Positions 1 to 8,682 of a DNA stretch of 64,000 nt are shown here, one piece after another (the first letter of the stretch is position 1; each line of letters starts with the position of its first letter). Where the stretch lies: NCBI RefSeq assembly GCF_003385215.1, contig NZ_PQHW01000016.1:1-64000 (forward strand), written 5' to 3'. Position numbers and translations under genes: made by a program. The notes below the pieces were generated by a model. The model ran no database searches. It was not told the DNA's origin and saw only the letters and a program-made list of their open reading frames with translations. The stretch comes from Amycolatopsis thermalba. Lineage in GTDB: Bacteria > Actinomycetota > Actinomycetes > Mycobacteriales > Pseudonocardiaceae.

Positions 1-1
1 C

Positions 2-115
2 CGGCTACTGACCCGCCTGGCCTTCGGGTTCAAACACGCCGACGCCCTGATCTCCCTCGCACTCCTCGCGCTCGGCGGCTACCGCCCCGAACTACCTGAC
101 CGCACCCACACATAG
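2..115 (+). CDS. Transposase C-terminal fragment (probable)
   Basis: The window opens inside a reading frame of 37 codons ending in TAG at 113-115. The tail has the pattern LAFGFKHADALISLALLALG followed by a basic end, which resembles the C-terminus of actinobacterial transposases. The family cannot be assigned from this piece. A strong terminator hairpin follows within 25 bp. It could instead be the end of an unrelated helical protein. Confidence 0.4.
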   Translation, partial: RLLTRLAFGFKHADALISLALLALGGYRPELPDRTHT

Positions 116-138
116 ATCAACAGAGCCGGAAAAAAGGA

Positions 139-160
139 GCCCCCACCACGCGGTGGGGGC
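139..160. terminator. Intrinsic terminator hairpin
   Basis: Perfect 9-bp arms GCCCCCACC (139-147) and GGTGGGGGC (152-160) with the 4-nt loop ACGC. An A-run (131-135) precedes it and a T-rich stretch follows. It lies between the rightward transposase tail and the leftward udgX, so it may stop transcription from both sides. Confidence 0.75.
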
Positions 161-243
161 TTCCTGCATTTTCTTGCCTGCGGAACCCCCGCCCAGCTCA
201 ATCTCCGCCGATGCGAAGCGAGGCGGCCCCCCGCCCCCCGAAG

Positions 244-885
244 TCACATCACCGACGGCACCGCCCGCAGGTCGCTCACCAGCGCCGCGAACGCCTCGTC
301 CCGGTCCGGTGCTCGCAGCACCGACGACGGATGCACCGTCGCCAGCACCCGCTCCGGCGTCCCGGCGAACTCTTCCGGCGCCGGAAGCAACTCCCCCCGA
401 TGAGCCGTCACCCGGAACGACGGCCCCATCAACGACGAAGCCGCGGTAGCCCCCAGCAAAACCACCACCGACGGCTGCACGGCCTCCAGCTCGGCGACCA
501 ACCAGGGCCGGCACGCCACGATCTCCCCACGCGACGGCTTCTTGTGGATCCGCTGCTTCCCCCGCTCGGCCGGCACGAACTTGAAATGCTTGACCGCATT
601 GGTCACATACACCTGCGACCGGTCGACCCCGGCCTCCTCCAGTGCCCGGTCCAGCAGGCGCCCGGCGGGACCGACGAACGGCTCCCCGGCGACGTCCTCC
701 TTGTCGCCCGGCTGCTCGCCCAGCATCATGACCTTCGCCGGCGCGGGACCGTCCCCGAAGACCGTCTGCGTCGCGTCGCGGTAGAGGTCGCATCCCTCGC
801 AGCGCGACGCCGCCGAGCGGAGCCGGTCCAGCGCGCGGCTGTCCGGCACGAACTCGGCGGCGGTCCGCTGTGTCTTCGTGGCCAT
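244..885 (-). CDS. udgX: UdgX-type uracil-DNA-binding protein
   Basis: A 213-aa member of the family 4/5 uracil-DNA glycosylase superfamily. The glycosylase motif GEQPGD is at residues 56-61 and GPAGRLLDRAL follows. The loop GKQRIHKKP (about 109-117) matches the UdgX signature; in UdgX its His (here H114) attaches covalently to abasic sugar after uracil removal. Cys29, Cys32 and Cys125 are visible Fe-S ligands; His100 (AVKHFKF) sits where family 4 enzymes have another Cys. The usual KRRIH reads KQRIH here. The ATG at 885 overlaps the stop of the upstream SRPBCC gene by one base, so the pair is probably cotranslated. The longer open frame upstream is a shadow of that gene. Confidence 0.85.
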   Translation of the reverse strand: MATKTQRTAAEFVPDSRALDRLRSAASRCEGCDLYRDATQTVFGDGPAPAKVMMLGEQPGDKEDVAGEPFVGPAGRLLDRALEEAGVDRSQVYVTNAVKHFKFVPAERGKQRIHKKPSRGEIVACRPWLVAELEAVQPSVVVLLGATAASSLMGPSFRVTAHRGELLPAPEEFAGTPERVLATVHPSSVLRAPDRDEAFAALVSDLRAVPSVM

Positions 886-1349
886 CAGCTGCCGGGACGG
901 TCCACGTCGCCCCGCCAGGCGCCGGTCTCCCGGCCGCCGCGCTTCTCGATGAACGCCTTGAAGCGCTCCATGTCGCCGTGCACGCGGCGGTCCAGGATGC
1001 CCAGCTTGTCGGCGGCGTTCTCGACGAAGCCCTCGGGGTCGATGTCCATCTGCGCGGTCACCCGCGTCTTGTGGTCGTCCAGCCGGTGGAACGTGATGAC
1101 ACCGGCGTGGTTCGGGCCGGAGTCGGACCGCCACGCGACCCGCTCGTCGGGGTGCTGCTCGGTGATCGTGGCGTCGAACTCGCGCTTGGCGCCACCGATC
1201 TTGGTCACCCAGTGCGTGTGCGTGTCGTCGAGCTGGCGGATCTCCTCGACGCCCTCCATGAACTGCGGGAAGGACTCGAACTGGGTCCACTGGTTGTAGG
1301 CCGTGCGCACGTCGACGTTCACGTCGACGGACTCGGTGATCGTGCTCAT
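885..1349 (-). CDS. SRPBCC (cyclase/dehydrase-like) protein
   Basis: 154 aa. The N-terminal strand STITESVDVNVDVRTAYNQW and the FESFPQFMEGVEEI helix region are typical of the polyketide cyclase/dehydrase branch of the START/SRPBCC fold, a hydrophobic ligand-binding cavity. The last 20 residues are charged and Gly-rich. No catalytic residue can be named. It is the first gene of a two-gene unit with udgX (1-nt overlap). Proteins of this type are common and mostly uncharacterised, so the ligand is unknown. Confidence 0.75.
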   Translation of the reverse strand: MSTITESVDVNVDVRTAYNQWTQFESFPQFMEGVEEIRQLDDTHTHWVTKIGGAKREFDATITEQHPDERVAWRSDSGPNHAGVITFHRLDDHKTRVTAQMDIDPEGFVENAADKLGILDRRVHGDMERFKAFIEKRGGRETGAWRGDVDRPGS

Positions 1350-1403
1350 TTCGGCAGGTCTCCTTTCACCCGGTCACGCTCCGGGTACCTCGAGACGCGC
1401 CGG

Positions 1404-2081
1404 TTACACGTCCTCCGGCACCGCCAATCGCGCCAGAATCGTTTCCAGGTGGGCCCGCGCCTGGGCAGGTGGCTCACCCGAGGCCTGCACCGCGTCGACG
1501 AGCCGGTCGGCGAGGTCGCGCAGCTTGACGTTGCTCTGCTGGGACGCGCGGATGAGCAGCTCGAACGCGGCCGCCGGGTCGTGCCCGTACGCCAGCATGA
1601 TCATGCCCTTGGCCTGCTCGATCGTGGCGCGCGAGGCCATCGCGCGCTGCAGCCCGGCGGCCTCGCCGGCCAGCTCGGACAGCTGCTCGGCCTCCCGGAC
1701 GCGGGCCGTGGTCAGGTCGACGTAGTACCCGTGCACCCCGACGGTCTCGCCGTCCTCCCGCTCGACGTCACCGACCACGACGACCGCGCGGGTGCTCTCG
1801 TCCGCGGCGAGGATGCGCTGCTGCGCGCTGAACGGCTGCCCGGTGCGGCGGGCCTCGTCGAACACCGCCGCCAGCTGGCGGCGGTCCGTGGGGTGGCCGT
1901 GCTTGGTGACCAGGTCCAGGCCCGGTTCGACCGCGCCCGGCTGGTAGCCGTACATCAGGTAGATCTCCGCCGACCACGTCCACGTCGCGGCACGGATGTC
2001 CCACTGGTACATCCCGACCTGATCGGCGCTCTGGCCTGCGGGCAGGTCGGACAAGGGGTCCGGCTTCCGGGGCGTGGACAT
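1404..2081 (-). CDS. PAS-ANTAR regulator
   Basis: 225 aa. Residues about 20-120 form a PAS-like sensor (QWDIRAATWTWSAEIYLMYG, then the VHGYYVDLT strand). Residues about 145-205 form an ANTAR RNA-binding domain, recognised from SRATIEQAKGMIMLAYGHDP followed by AFELLIRASQQSNVKLRDLA. ANTAR proteins bind paired hairpins in nascent RNA and prevent termination. No kinase or receiver domain is present, so the PAS is probably the direct sensor. The RNA target is not evident here. The start ATG at 2081 places the PAS about 20 residues in, as usual. Confidence 0.85.
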   Translation of the reverse strand: MSTPRKPDPLSDLPAGQSADQVGMYQWDIRAATWTWSAEIYLMYGYQPGAVEPGLDLVTKHGHPTDRRQLAAVFDEARRTGQPFSAQQRILAADESTRAVVVVGDVEREDGETVGVHGYYVDLTTARVREAEQLSELAGEAAGLQRAMASRATIEQAKGMIMLAYGHDPAAAFELLIRASQQSNVKLRDLADRLVDAVQASGEPPAQARAHLETILARLAVPEDV

Positions 2082-2218
2082 GCGTGTACGGCTCCTGCAG
2101 TGGAGTTGCTTCGAACACGGGTGCCACGCTGCTGGACAATCCCAGGGAGCCAGATCATAGCCGGGTGATCATCCGGGGCTACGCTCCGCTGTCCGGAAAT
2201 CCTCGCCCGCCGCCTGCG

Positions 2219-3409
2219 TCACGCCGAAGGCTGGAGCAGGATCTTGATCGCCCCGTCCTGCTTCTGCTGGAACATGCGGTAGGCGCGCGGCGCGTCCTCC
2301 AGCGGCAGCTTGTGGGTGGCGAGGTCCACCACGCCCAGCGGGTCGGCGTCGTCGCTGACCAGCGGCAGGACGTCGTCGATCCACCGGCGCACGTTGGCCT
2401 GGCCCATCCGCAGCTGGATCTGCTTGTCGAACAGCTCCATCATCGGCAGCGGGTCGAGCATCCCGCCGTAGACGCCGGACAGCGAGATCGTGCCGCCGCG
2501 GCGCACCGTGGCGATGGCCTGGTGCAGCACCGCGAGCCGGTCCACGCCGCCCTTCTCCATCAGCGTCGCGGCGATCGTGTCCGGCAGCAGCCCGACCATC
2601 TGGTGGGTGAGCTTGCCCAGCGGCGCGCCGTGGGCCTCCATGCCGACCGCGTCGATCACCGAGTCCGAGCCGCGGCCCGAGGTCATCTCCCGCACCGCGC
2701 CCGGCACGTCCTTCTCCGCCCTGGCGTCGATGGTGGTGACGCCGTAGCGTCCGGCCAGCGCCAGCCGCTCGGGCACCAGGTCGACGCCGATCACCTGGCC
2801 GGCGCCCCGGTGCCGCGCGATGCGGCAGCACATCTGCCCGATCGGGCCGAGCCCGAACACCACGACGCTGCCGCCGTCGGGGATCGCGGCGTACTCGACG
2901 GCCTGCCACGCGGTGGGCACGACGTCGGAGAGGTAGACGAACCGCTCGTCGGGCGGACCCTCGGGCACCTTGACCGGCCCGTAGTGGGCCTGCGGGACGC
3001 GCAGGTACTCGGCCTGCCCGCCGGGCACCTGGCCGTAGAGCTTGGTGTAGCCGAACAGCGCGCCGCCCTTGCCCTTCTCGGTGACCTGGGTGGTCTCGCA
3101 CTGGGACTGCAGGCCCTGATCGCACATGAAGCAGTGGCCGCAGGAGATGTTGAACGGCACCACGACCCGGTCGCCCGGTTTGATGTCGGTGACGCCGGAG
3201 CCGACCTCTTCGACGATGCCCATCGGCTCGTGCCCGAGGATGTCGCCCTCCCCCATGAACGGCCCGAGCACCTCGTACAGGTGCAGGTCGGAGCCGCAGA
3301 TACCGGTCGAGGTGATGCGGACGATCGCGTCCGTGGGTTCCTCGATCCGCGGGTCCGGGACGTCCTCGACGCGGACGTCGCGCTTGCCGTGCCAGGTAAC
3401 AGCCTTCAT
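2219..3409 (-). CDS. Zinc-dependent alcohol dehydrogenase (FDH-like)
   Basis: A 396-aa medium-chain dehydrogenase. Catalytic-zinc residues lie in CGSDLHLYE and GHEPMG. The structural-zinc loop CGHCFMCDQGLQSQC has the C-x2-C-x2-C-x7-C pattern. The NAD-binding motif is VVFGLGPIGQM at about residue 187. The extended GPFMGEGDILGHE stretch and the length match the glutathione-independent formaldehyde-dehydrogenase-like branch. Substrate is unknown. It is monocistronic, with 37 bp to the cold-shock gene and 137 bp to the ANTAR gene. Confidence 0.85.
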   Translation of the reverse strand: MKAVTWHGKRDVRVEDVPDPRIEEPTDAIVRITSTGICGSDLHLYEVLGPFMGEGDILGHEPMGIVEEVGSGVTDIKPGDRVVVPFNISCGHCFMCDQGLQSQCETTQVTEKGKGGALFGYTKLYGQVPGGQAEYLRVPQAHYGPVKVPEGPPDERFVYLSDVVPTAWQAVEYAAIPDGGSVVVFGLGPIGQMCCRIARHRGAGQVIGVDLVPERLALAGRYGVTTIDARAEKDVPGAVREMTSGRGSDSVIDAVGMEAHGAPLGKLTHQMVGLLPDTIAATLMEKGGVDRLAVLHQAIATVRRGGTISLSGVYGGMLDPLPMMELFDKQIQLRMGQANVRRWIDDVLPLVSDDADPLGVVDLATHKLPLEDAPRAYRMFQQKQDGAIKILLQPSA

Positions 3410-3446
3410 GGGTGTTCGTGTGCCCGCACCCAGGTCACCGAAACAT

Positions 3447-3815
3447 TCAGCCGCCGAGCCACCCGTGGTCGCGGACGAGTTCGAGGACGACGCGGCGGAC
3501 CCGCAGGACCTCCTCGGCGGTGAGCGTCGGGACGCCGGTGAGCAGCGATTCCGTCAGCTCCTCGCGGAAGTCGCGCGCCGGGAACGCGTCGTCGCGGTCG
3601 TCGTCGGCGGCCTGGCGCACCAGCCGGACGTCGGACGCCTTGAGCCCGCGTTCGCCGTCCTCGACCGTGAACTCGACGACCACGCCGGGCGTGATCAGGC
3701 GTTTGTCCACGTCGAGGTCGTTGACGTGCATGAAGACGTCCTCGCCACCCCCCTCCGGCGTCACGAACCCGTACCCGCGCATCTCGTCGAACCGGACGAC
3801 CTTGCCCCTGACCAC
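3447..3815 (-). CDS. Cold-shock-domain protein with C-terminal extension
   Basis: 122 aa from a GTG at 3815 preceded by GGAGGG six bases away. Residues 1-65 are a cold-shock domain: VRGKVVRFDEMRGYGFV holds the RNP1-type aromatic motif and EDVFMHVNDLD the RNP2-type motif. Residues 66-122 are a helical extension (ADDDRDDAFPARDFREELTE... DHGWLGG) seen in actinobacterial CspB-like proteins and absent from 67-aa CspA. The open frame continues to 3992, but the upstream part lacks an RBS and conserved sequence. Likely an RNA-binding chaperone. Confidence 0.85.
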   Translation of the reverse strand: MVRGKVVRFDEMRGYGFVTPEGGGEDVFMHVNDLDVDKRLITPGVVVEFTVEDGERGLKASDVRLVRQAADDDRDDAFPARDFREELTESLLTGVPTLTAEEVLRVRRVVLELVRDHGWLGG

Positions 3816-3949
3816 CAGTGACCCTCCCGGCGAAAGTATCGCGCCAAGGTACGCCCCCTCGCCGCCGCCGCACAACGGCGAAGTGTCAGCCTCCGGAACT
3901 CCGGGTACCCGGACGGGTGGAGCCGGGTCCACTGTGGAGAGGTGACGGG

Positions 3950-4210
3950 ATGAAACTGCTGTACAAGCCGCTGAGCCTGGCCGTGAGCGCACTGGGCGGG
4001 ATCCTCGCCGGGATGCTGTTCAAGCAGGCGTGGAAGGCGGTCACCGGCGAGGACGACGCGCCGGAGGCCACGTCGGGCGACCACTCCACCAAAGCGGTGC
4101 TCACCGCGGCGGTGCTGCAGGGAGCGATCTTCGGCGGGGTGAAGGCGGCGGTGGACCGCGCCGGCGCCAAGGCGTTCACCAAGGCCACCGGCAAGAAGCT
4201 CGACGGTTGA
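3950..4210 (+). CDS. DUF4235 membrane protein
   Basis: 86 aa. Two hydrophobic Gly/Ala-rich segments (about residues 8-25 and 48-62, the latter VLTAAVLQGAIFGGVKAAVD) flank a polar acidic loop, and the end is basic (GKKLDG). This layout matches the DUF4235 family of small actinobacterial membrane proteins of unknown function. The ATG at 3950 is preceded by GAGAGGTGACGGG. It is divergent from the cold-shock gene across a 134-bp intergenic. Confidence 0.75.
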   Translation: MKLLYKPLSLAVSALGGILAGMLFKQAWKAVTGEDDAPEATSGDHSTKAVLTAAVLQGAIFGGVKAAVDRAGAKAFTKATGKKLDG

Positions 4211-4475
4211 GCTCTTCTGACGGCGCCTGCCAACCGGCACCGCCGCGGGTTCTCCGGAGCCCCCTCGCGAGGACAGCGCCGACGTGGTGGTTGGCACTGT
4301 CGCGCGAAGCGCGTCCACCAGGGGTGGTGGTCGGGCCGGCGGGCGGGAATTCATGAGGAGGCGATCCCACAGCGAGGGGGCTGAGTCGGCCCAGCCGCGC
4401 GGAGCGCGTCCGTTGACGGTGGTGGGCTGGCGGGAGGGGCCGCCACCCGCACCGCCGAGCAAGGCGATACGGGTG
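4211..4475. other. Intergenic with two related GCGC hairpins
   Basis: No credible gene. Two similar segments, at about 4301-4330 and 4396-4430, each have a GCGCG-type mini-palindrome followed by GTCC and then GGTGGTGG. The region lies between the 3' ends of two convergent genes, so the hairpins may help termination. Confidence 0.35.
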
Positions 4476-5675
4476 TCAATTTCGCACGGCTCTGCGGGCG
4501 GACTCGCCGAACATGGCGAGTGCCCGCAGTGCCGTGCCCAGCTCCGCGATGTCCGACGGGTCGCTCAGCGAGCGGCCCAGCACGTCGGTGATCCGCTTCA
4601 ACCGGTGCCGCACCGTGTTGGGGTGGCAGTAGACCCGCTCGGCGATCTGTTTCGTGGACCCGCCGCAGTCGAACCAGGCGCGCAACGTCAGCAGCAGCAC
4701 GTTGCCCTCCTCGACGGGCAGCTCCAGGATCGGCCGCAGCACCTGCCCGGCCAGCTGGGCCGACGCCTCCGGGTCGCTGGCGACCAGCCCGGCCAGCGGC
4801 GACTCGTGGAACCGGGCCACGTCCTTCGTCCCGGCCGGCAGGCTGGACAGCGCGACCCGCGCGAGGTGCAGGGCGCGCGCGGTGTCGCCGAGGCCGGTGA
4901 ACACCGGGCTCATCCCCACCCGCCCGCGCGGGTTCTCCCGCAGCAGCTCCAGGACCTGGCCCGGATCGCGCACCGACACGACCCCGATCTGCAGCTCCGG
5001 CGTGAGCCGCCACGCCGACGCGTGGTGCCGTTCCCGCAGCCGGACCTCGATCAGCGGCAACGCCTCCTGCCCCAGCCCGGGGGTTTCCGCGGCGACGACG
5101 ACGAAGCTGCCCTCCAGCGGCAGGTCGAGCATGCGCGCGATGTCCCACAGGGTGCCCTCGGTCGCGTTGCCGCCGGTGAACAGCGCCTCCACGAGCGCGA
5201 GCCTGCGGTTCTGCCGGGTGCGGCTGATCTCGGCCATCGTCGCGCGGTAGGTCGAGGTCAGCTCCTCGATGTAGTCGTCCATCAGGTCCCAGATGGCGGT
5301 GGTCGCCGAGACCAGGGTGGCGACGTCCTGCGCGGGCGCGGTCAGCTCGACGAAGCACTGCCACACCTCGGTGAACCCGATGCGGAACGCCCGCAGCAGT
5401 TCCGGCAGCGGGGCGCCCATCAGCGCGCGCTCGCGCCCGGTCGCGCGTGCCTTGGACAGGTCGGGGGCACCGGGCTCGGCCAGGGCGCGGACGAGGAACT
5501 GGAGGTTGTCCCGGCACGAGGCGAACAGGTCGTCGTGCGAGACGAACCGTTCCTCGCGGTAGACGGCCATCTCCTCGATGATCTGCGCGTAGGTCGCCTT
5601 GGTCATCTCCGGCAACCGCGGCAGGGCACGGCCGGCCAGACCGGCCACGGCGGGTTCGGCGCCCGTGTACCTCAT
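4476..5675 (-). CDS. PucR/CdaR-family transcriptional regulator
   Basis: 399 aa. The N-terminal half is helical with ARATGRERALMGAPLPELLRAFRIG, typical of the sensor helical region of PucR-type activators. Residues about 160-270 are a GGDEF-like regulatory domain. The C-terminal HTH_30 domain contains LRAWFDCGGSTKQIAERVYCHPNTVRHRLKRI, the hallmark of this family. It follows the iorB-iorA operon in the same orientation but behind a strong terminator, so it is probably a separate unit. It may control iorBA; that is an inference from position. Start ATG 5675 has GGGGAGGA 11 nt upstream. Confidence 0.85.
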   Translation of the reverse strand: MRYTGAEPAVAGLAGRALPRLPEMTKATYAQIIEEMAVYREERFVSHDDLFASCRDNLQFLVRALAEPGAPDLSKARATGRERALMGAPLPELLRAFRIGFTEVWQCFVELTAPAQDVATLVSATTAIWDLMDDYIEELTSTYRATMAEISRTRQNRRLALVEALFTGGNATEGTLWDIARMLDLPLEGSFVVVAAETPGLGQEALPLIEVRLRERHHASAWRLTPELQIGVVSVRDPGQVLELLRENPRGRVGMSPVFTGLGDTARALHLARVALSSLPAGTKDVARFHESPLAGLVASDPEASAQLAGQVLRPILELPVEEGNVLLLTLRAWFDCGGSTKQIAERVYCHPNTVRHRLKRITDVLGRSLSDPSDIAELGTALRALAMFGESARRAVRN

Positions 5676-5754
5676 GAGATGTCCGTCCTCCCCGTCGAGG
5701 GCTCGCGAGTGGACATCTAACACGAAGGTGTCCCAGGTTGCGCAGTGGCATGAA

Positions 5755-5788
5755 ACGGCCCCGCAATCGCGGAGGATTGCGGGGCCGT
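5755..5788 (-). terminator. Strong terminator after iorA
   Basis: Perfect 14-bp arms ACGGCCCCGCAATC (5755-5768) and GATTGCGGGGCCGT (5775-5788) with a 6-nt loop. It begins 16 bp past the iorA stop on the minus strand and is followed on that strand by TTTC. Confidence 0.85.
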
Positions 5789-5803
5789 GGTGCCGCATAT
5801 GCA

Positions 5804-6280
5804 CTACATCTTGGCAGCCGCGCTCTTCACCGCCTCGCGGATCCGGGAGTAGGTGCCGCAGCGGCAGATGTTGCGGATCTCGTCGAAGTCGGCGTCGCTG
5901 ATCTCGCGTCCCTCGGCGCGGGCCTGCTTCACCTTGGCGATGGCGGCCATGATCTGGCCGGGCTGGCAGTAGCCGCACTGCGCGACGTCCCGGTCGATCC
6001 ACGCCTGCTGCATCGGGTGCAGCTCGCCGGTGGCCGGGTCGGCGAGACCTTCGATCGTGGTGATCTCGTCGTCCGGGCCGATCGCCGACACCGGCACCGC
6101 GCACGGGTTGAACGCCTTGCCGTTGATGTGGCTCGTGCACGCCTTGCACACGTTGATGCCGCAGCCGTACTTCGGGCCGGTGATGCCGAGCAGGTCGCGC
6201 AGCACCCAGAGCAACCGGACCTTGTCGTCGGCGTCGACGGTGACCCGCTCGCCGTTGACCGTGAAAGTGTGTTGGGACAA
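5804..6280 (-). CDS. iorA: (2Fe-2S) subunit of a molybdenum hydroxylase
   Basis: 158 aa. The plant-type [2Fe-2S] motif KYGCGINVCKACTSHINGKAF lies at about residues 38-58, with a further Cys at 61-62. A second four-Cys motif, CGYCQPGQIM (about 100) and ICRCGTY (about 137), binds the second cluster. These are the two clusters of the small subunit of xanthine-dehydrogenase-type enzymes; it passes electrons from molybdopterin. The start is TTG at 6280, with GAGGAG six bases upstream. It follows iorB by 10 bp. No FAD subunit gene is adjacent, as in isoquinoline 1-oxidoreductase and aldehyde dehydrogenases of this type. Confidence 0.85.
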   Translation of the reverse strand: MSQHTFTVNGERVTVDADDKVRLLWVLRDLLGITGPKYGCGINVCKACTSHINGKAFNPCAVPVSAIGPDDEITTIEGLADPATGELHPMQQAWIDRDVAQCGYCQPGQIMAAIAKVKQARAEGREISDADFDEIRNICRCGTYSRIREAVKSAAAKM

Positions 6281-6290
6281 CGAAAGCTCC

Positions 6291-8615
6291 TCAGTACGTG
6301 TGGGCCAGGCCGTCGACCGGCGATTCGGGCACCGGTGGCACCTTCGGCTTCGGCTCGAAACTCAGCGTGCCGTGGTTGATCGGGAAGCGGGTCGGCATCT
6401 TCCCCACCGCCCGGCCGTAGGCGCAGGCGGCCGCGGCGAACGAGCTGGCGACGGCCAGCTCCCCGGCGCCACCGGGTTCACCGGTGGTCGCGGGCATGAC
6501 CACGACCTCCATCTCCGGCGGCGTGTTCCACTGCCGGGTGTAGAAGTAGTTGTCCCAGCTCGCTTCCAGCGGCAGGCCGTTGTCGATGTGCAGGCTCGAC
6601 GTGAGCGCCATCGCGATGCCGTCGTTGACGCAGCCGATCGTCTGCGCCTCCAGGCCCTTCGGGTTGATCGGCAGACCGGCGTCCACGACCGCGACGGCCT
6701 TGGTGACGCGCGGTCCGGCGACCCCGTTGCGGATCTTGCGGTTGACCGTCTCCGGGCGGCAGTCGATCTCCATCAGGACCGCGCTGACGCTCTTGTACTC
6801 GGAGTGCAGCGCGATGCCCTGCGCGGTGCCGGCGGGCATCTTCCGGCCCCAGTCGCCGACCTCCGCGGCCTTGTCGAGAACCTTGCGGATGCGGTCGTCC
6901 TTGAGGAAGTTCCGGCGGAACGTCAGCGGGTCCTGGCCCATCTTCGCGGCCAGCTGGTCGACGATCAGCTCACGCGCGCACACCACGTTGGGCGAGTACA
7001 CGTTGCGCATGCTGGAGGTGTGGAACTTCAGCGGCACCTCGTTGAGCAGCTGCGTGGTGGCGCCGAAGTTGTAGGGCATCTGCGTGGACAGCATGAACAC
7101 CGTCTGGGAGAACCCGATGTCACCGACCGGGAGCTTCGCGGCGACCGCGGTGAGGATCTCGCCGAGGCCGTGGCCGAAGTCGGTGGTGACGCTGGTGTGC
7201 CGCTGCTCGTAGCTGACGACGTTGCCCAGCGCGTGGTTGACCCGGACGCGGGAGATGCACATCGGGTGGGTGCGGCCGTGACGGGCGTCGTCGGCGCGGT
7301 GCCACATGAGCTTGACCGGCTTGCCCATCTTCTTCGAGATCTCCGCGGCCTCCAGCGCGGCGTCGCCGAACAGCTTGCGGCCGAAGGAACCACCGCCGGT
7401 GACGACGTGCACCTTGACCGCCGGGATCGGCAGGCCGAGCTTGAGCGCGATCTGCTCCTGGGTGGTGATCGGCGACTTGAGGCCGGACCAGATCTCGGCG
7501 CGGTCGGCCCGCACGTCGGCGATCGCGCAGTTGGTCTCCAGCGCGCTGTTGCTGGCGAAGGCGAACACGAACTCGGCGTCGATCGACTGGGTCAGCACCG
7601 GCGGCACGGTCATCGGGAGCTCGGCGGCGCGCAGCTTCCGCTCGACCGAGGCGTCGGTCTCACCGTCCACAGTGCCCGGTCCCCAGTCCACCTTCAGCGC
7701 GCGGATCGCGTCGATGCACTGGCCGAAGGTCTCGGCGCGCACCGCAACGCCGGTGGAGATCGTGGCGACGTCGGTGACGCCGGGCATCGCCTTGACCTCG
7801 GCGAGGTTGCGGACCGCCCGCACGGTGCCGTTGATCGTCGGCGGGCGGCAGACCATCGTCGGCTTGGCGTTCGGGACCTGCAGGTCCATGGTGAACTGCT
7901 TGCGCCCGGTGACCGCTTCGAGCGCGTCGATGCGGCCGGTCGGCTTGCCGATGATGCGGAACTCGGAGGTCTCCTTCAGCGTGGCGCTGGTTTCCTCGGT
8001 GCGGGCGCTCGCGGCGGCTTCGGCGAGGGAACCGTAGGTCGCGGTGCGGCCGGAGGCGGAGCGGATGACGCCGTCGCGCGCGGTGAGCGTCGAGGCGTCG
8101 ACCTTCCACTGCTCCGCGGCGGTGGCCAGCAGACGGGCACGGGCGATGGCGGCGGCGGTGCGGACCGGGTTGTACAGCGAGCGCACCGAGTTGGACCCGC
8201 CGGTGAGCTGGTTGAACACCAGTTCCGGGCGGGCGTCGGCGAGGTTGACGCCGACCTTGCTCAGCGGGAGGTCCATCTCCTCGGCGATGAGCATCGCGAC
8301 GGTGGTGGTGATGCCCTGACCGACCTCGGCGCGCGGCACCGCGAACGAGACCGTGTCGTCGCGGTTGACCTGGATCGCGATGAGGTTGGAGGTCGGCATC
8401 GCCGCGAGCGTGAGCGCGTCGCCGAGGTCCAGGATGTCGGCGGGCCCGGGGAGGGTGGGGATCGCGGCGTCGGCCGGGGCCGGGGCGGCGAGGTCCCCGC
8501 CGAGCTTCGCCGCGACCGCGAGGGTGGGCGCCGCGAGGAGGTAACCGAGGAACCGGCGCCGTTCCAGAGACGGCGCCCCGTCCCCGGACGCGGCCGATCG
8601 CCGTTGATGCGCCAT
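6291..8615 (-). CDS. iorB: Molybdopterin-binding subunit, Tat-exported (IorB-like)
   Basis: 774 aa. A twin-arginine signal, ERRRFLGYLLAAPTLAVAA, lies at residues about 19-37, so the complex is probably exported folded with iorA hitch-hiking. The body is the two-domain CoxL/IorB fold: VPRAEVGQGITTTVAMLIAEEM, VTGGGSFGRKLFGDAALEAA (Mo-co region) and PGGAGELAVASSFAAA near the C-terminus, where the catalytic Glu of the family lies (GGAGE). Single-subunit IorB-type without FAD domain. Start ATG 8615 has GGAAGG nine bases upstream; an ATG-less extension to 8654 lacks support. Substrate unknown: an N-heterocycle or aldehyde. Confidence 0.85.
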   Translation of the reverse strand: MAHQRRSAASGDGAPSLERRRFLGYLLAAPTLAVAAKLGGDLAAPAPADAAIPTLPGPADILDLGDALTLAAMPTSNLIAIQVNRDDTVSFAVPRAEVGQGITTTVAMLIAEEMDLPLSKVGVNLADARPELVFNQLTGGSNSVRSLYNPVRTAAAIARARLLATAAEQWKVDASTLTARDGVIRSASGRTATYGSLAEAAASARTEETSATLKETSEFRIIGKPTGRIDALEAVTGRKQFTMDLQVPNAKPTMVCRPPTINGTVRAVRNLAEVKAMPGVTDVATISTGVAVRAETFGQCIDAIRALKVDWGPGTVDGETDASVERKLRAAELPMTVPPVLTQSIDAEFVFAFASNSALETNCAIADVRADRAEIWSGLKSPITTQEQIALKLGLPIPAVKVHVVTGGGSFGRKLFGDAALEAAEISKKMGKPVKLMWHRADDARHGRTHPMCISRVRVNHALGNVVSYEQRHTSVTTDFGHGLGEILTAVAAKLPVGDIGFSQTVFMLSTQMPYNFGATTQLLNEVPLKFHTSSMRNVYSPNVVCARELIVDQLAAKMGQDPLTFRRNFLKDDRIRKVLDKAAEVGDWGRKMPAGTAQGIALHSEYKSVSAVLMEIDCRPETVNRKIRNGVAGPRVTKAVAVVDAGLPINPKGLEAQTIGCVNDGIAMALTSSLHIDNGLPLEASWDNYFYTRQWNTPPEMEVVVMPATTGEPGGAGELAVASSFAAAACAYGRAVGKMPTRFPINHGTLSFEPKPKVPPVPESPVDGLAHTY

Positions 8616-8652
8616 GGAGAGTGTCCTTCCGAGATCCACGTTGATCGCGGTC

Positions 8653-8682
8653 ACGATAGGAATCGGGCCACACGGGGGTCAA
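8653..8682 (-). promoter_or_regulatory. Predicted iorBA promoter
   Basis: On the minus strand, TTGACC (8682-8677) and TATCGT (8658-8653) are separated by 18 bp, close to the -35/-10 consensus of the housekeeping sigma factor. The predicted transcript start is near 8646, giving a 5' leader of about 30 nt for iorB. Confidence 0.5.
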
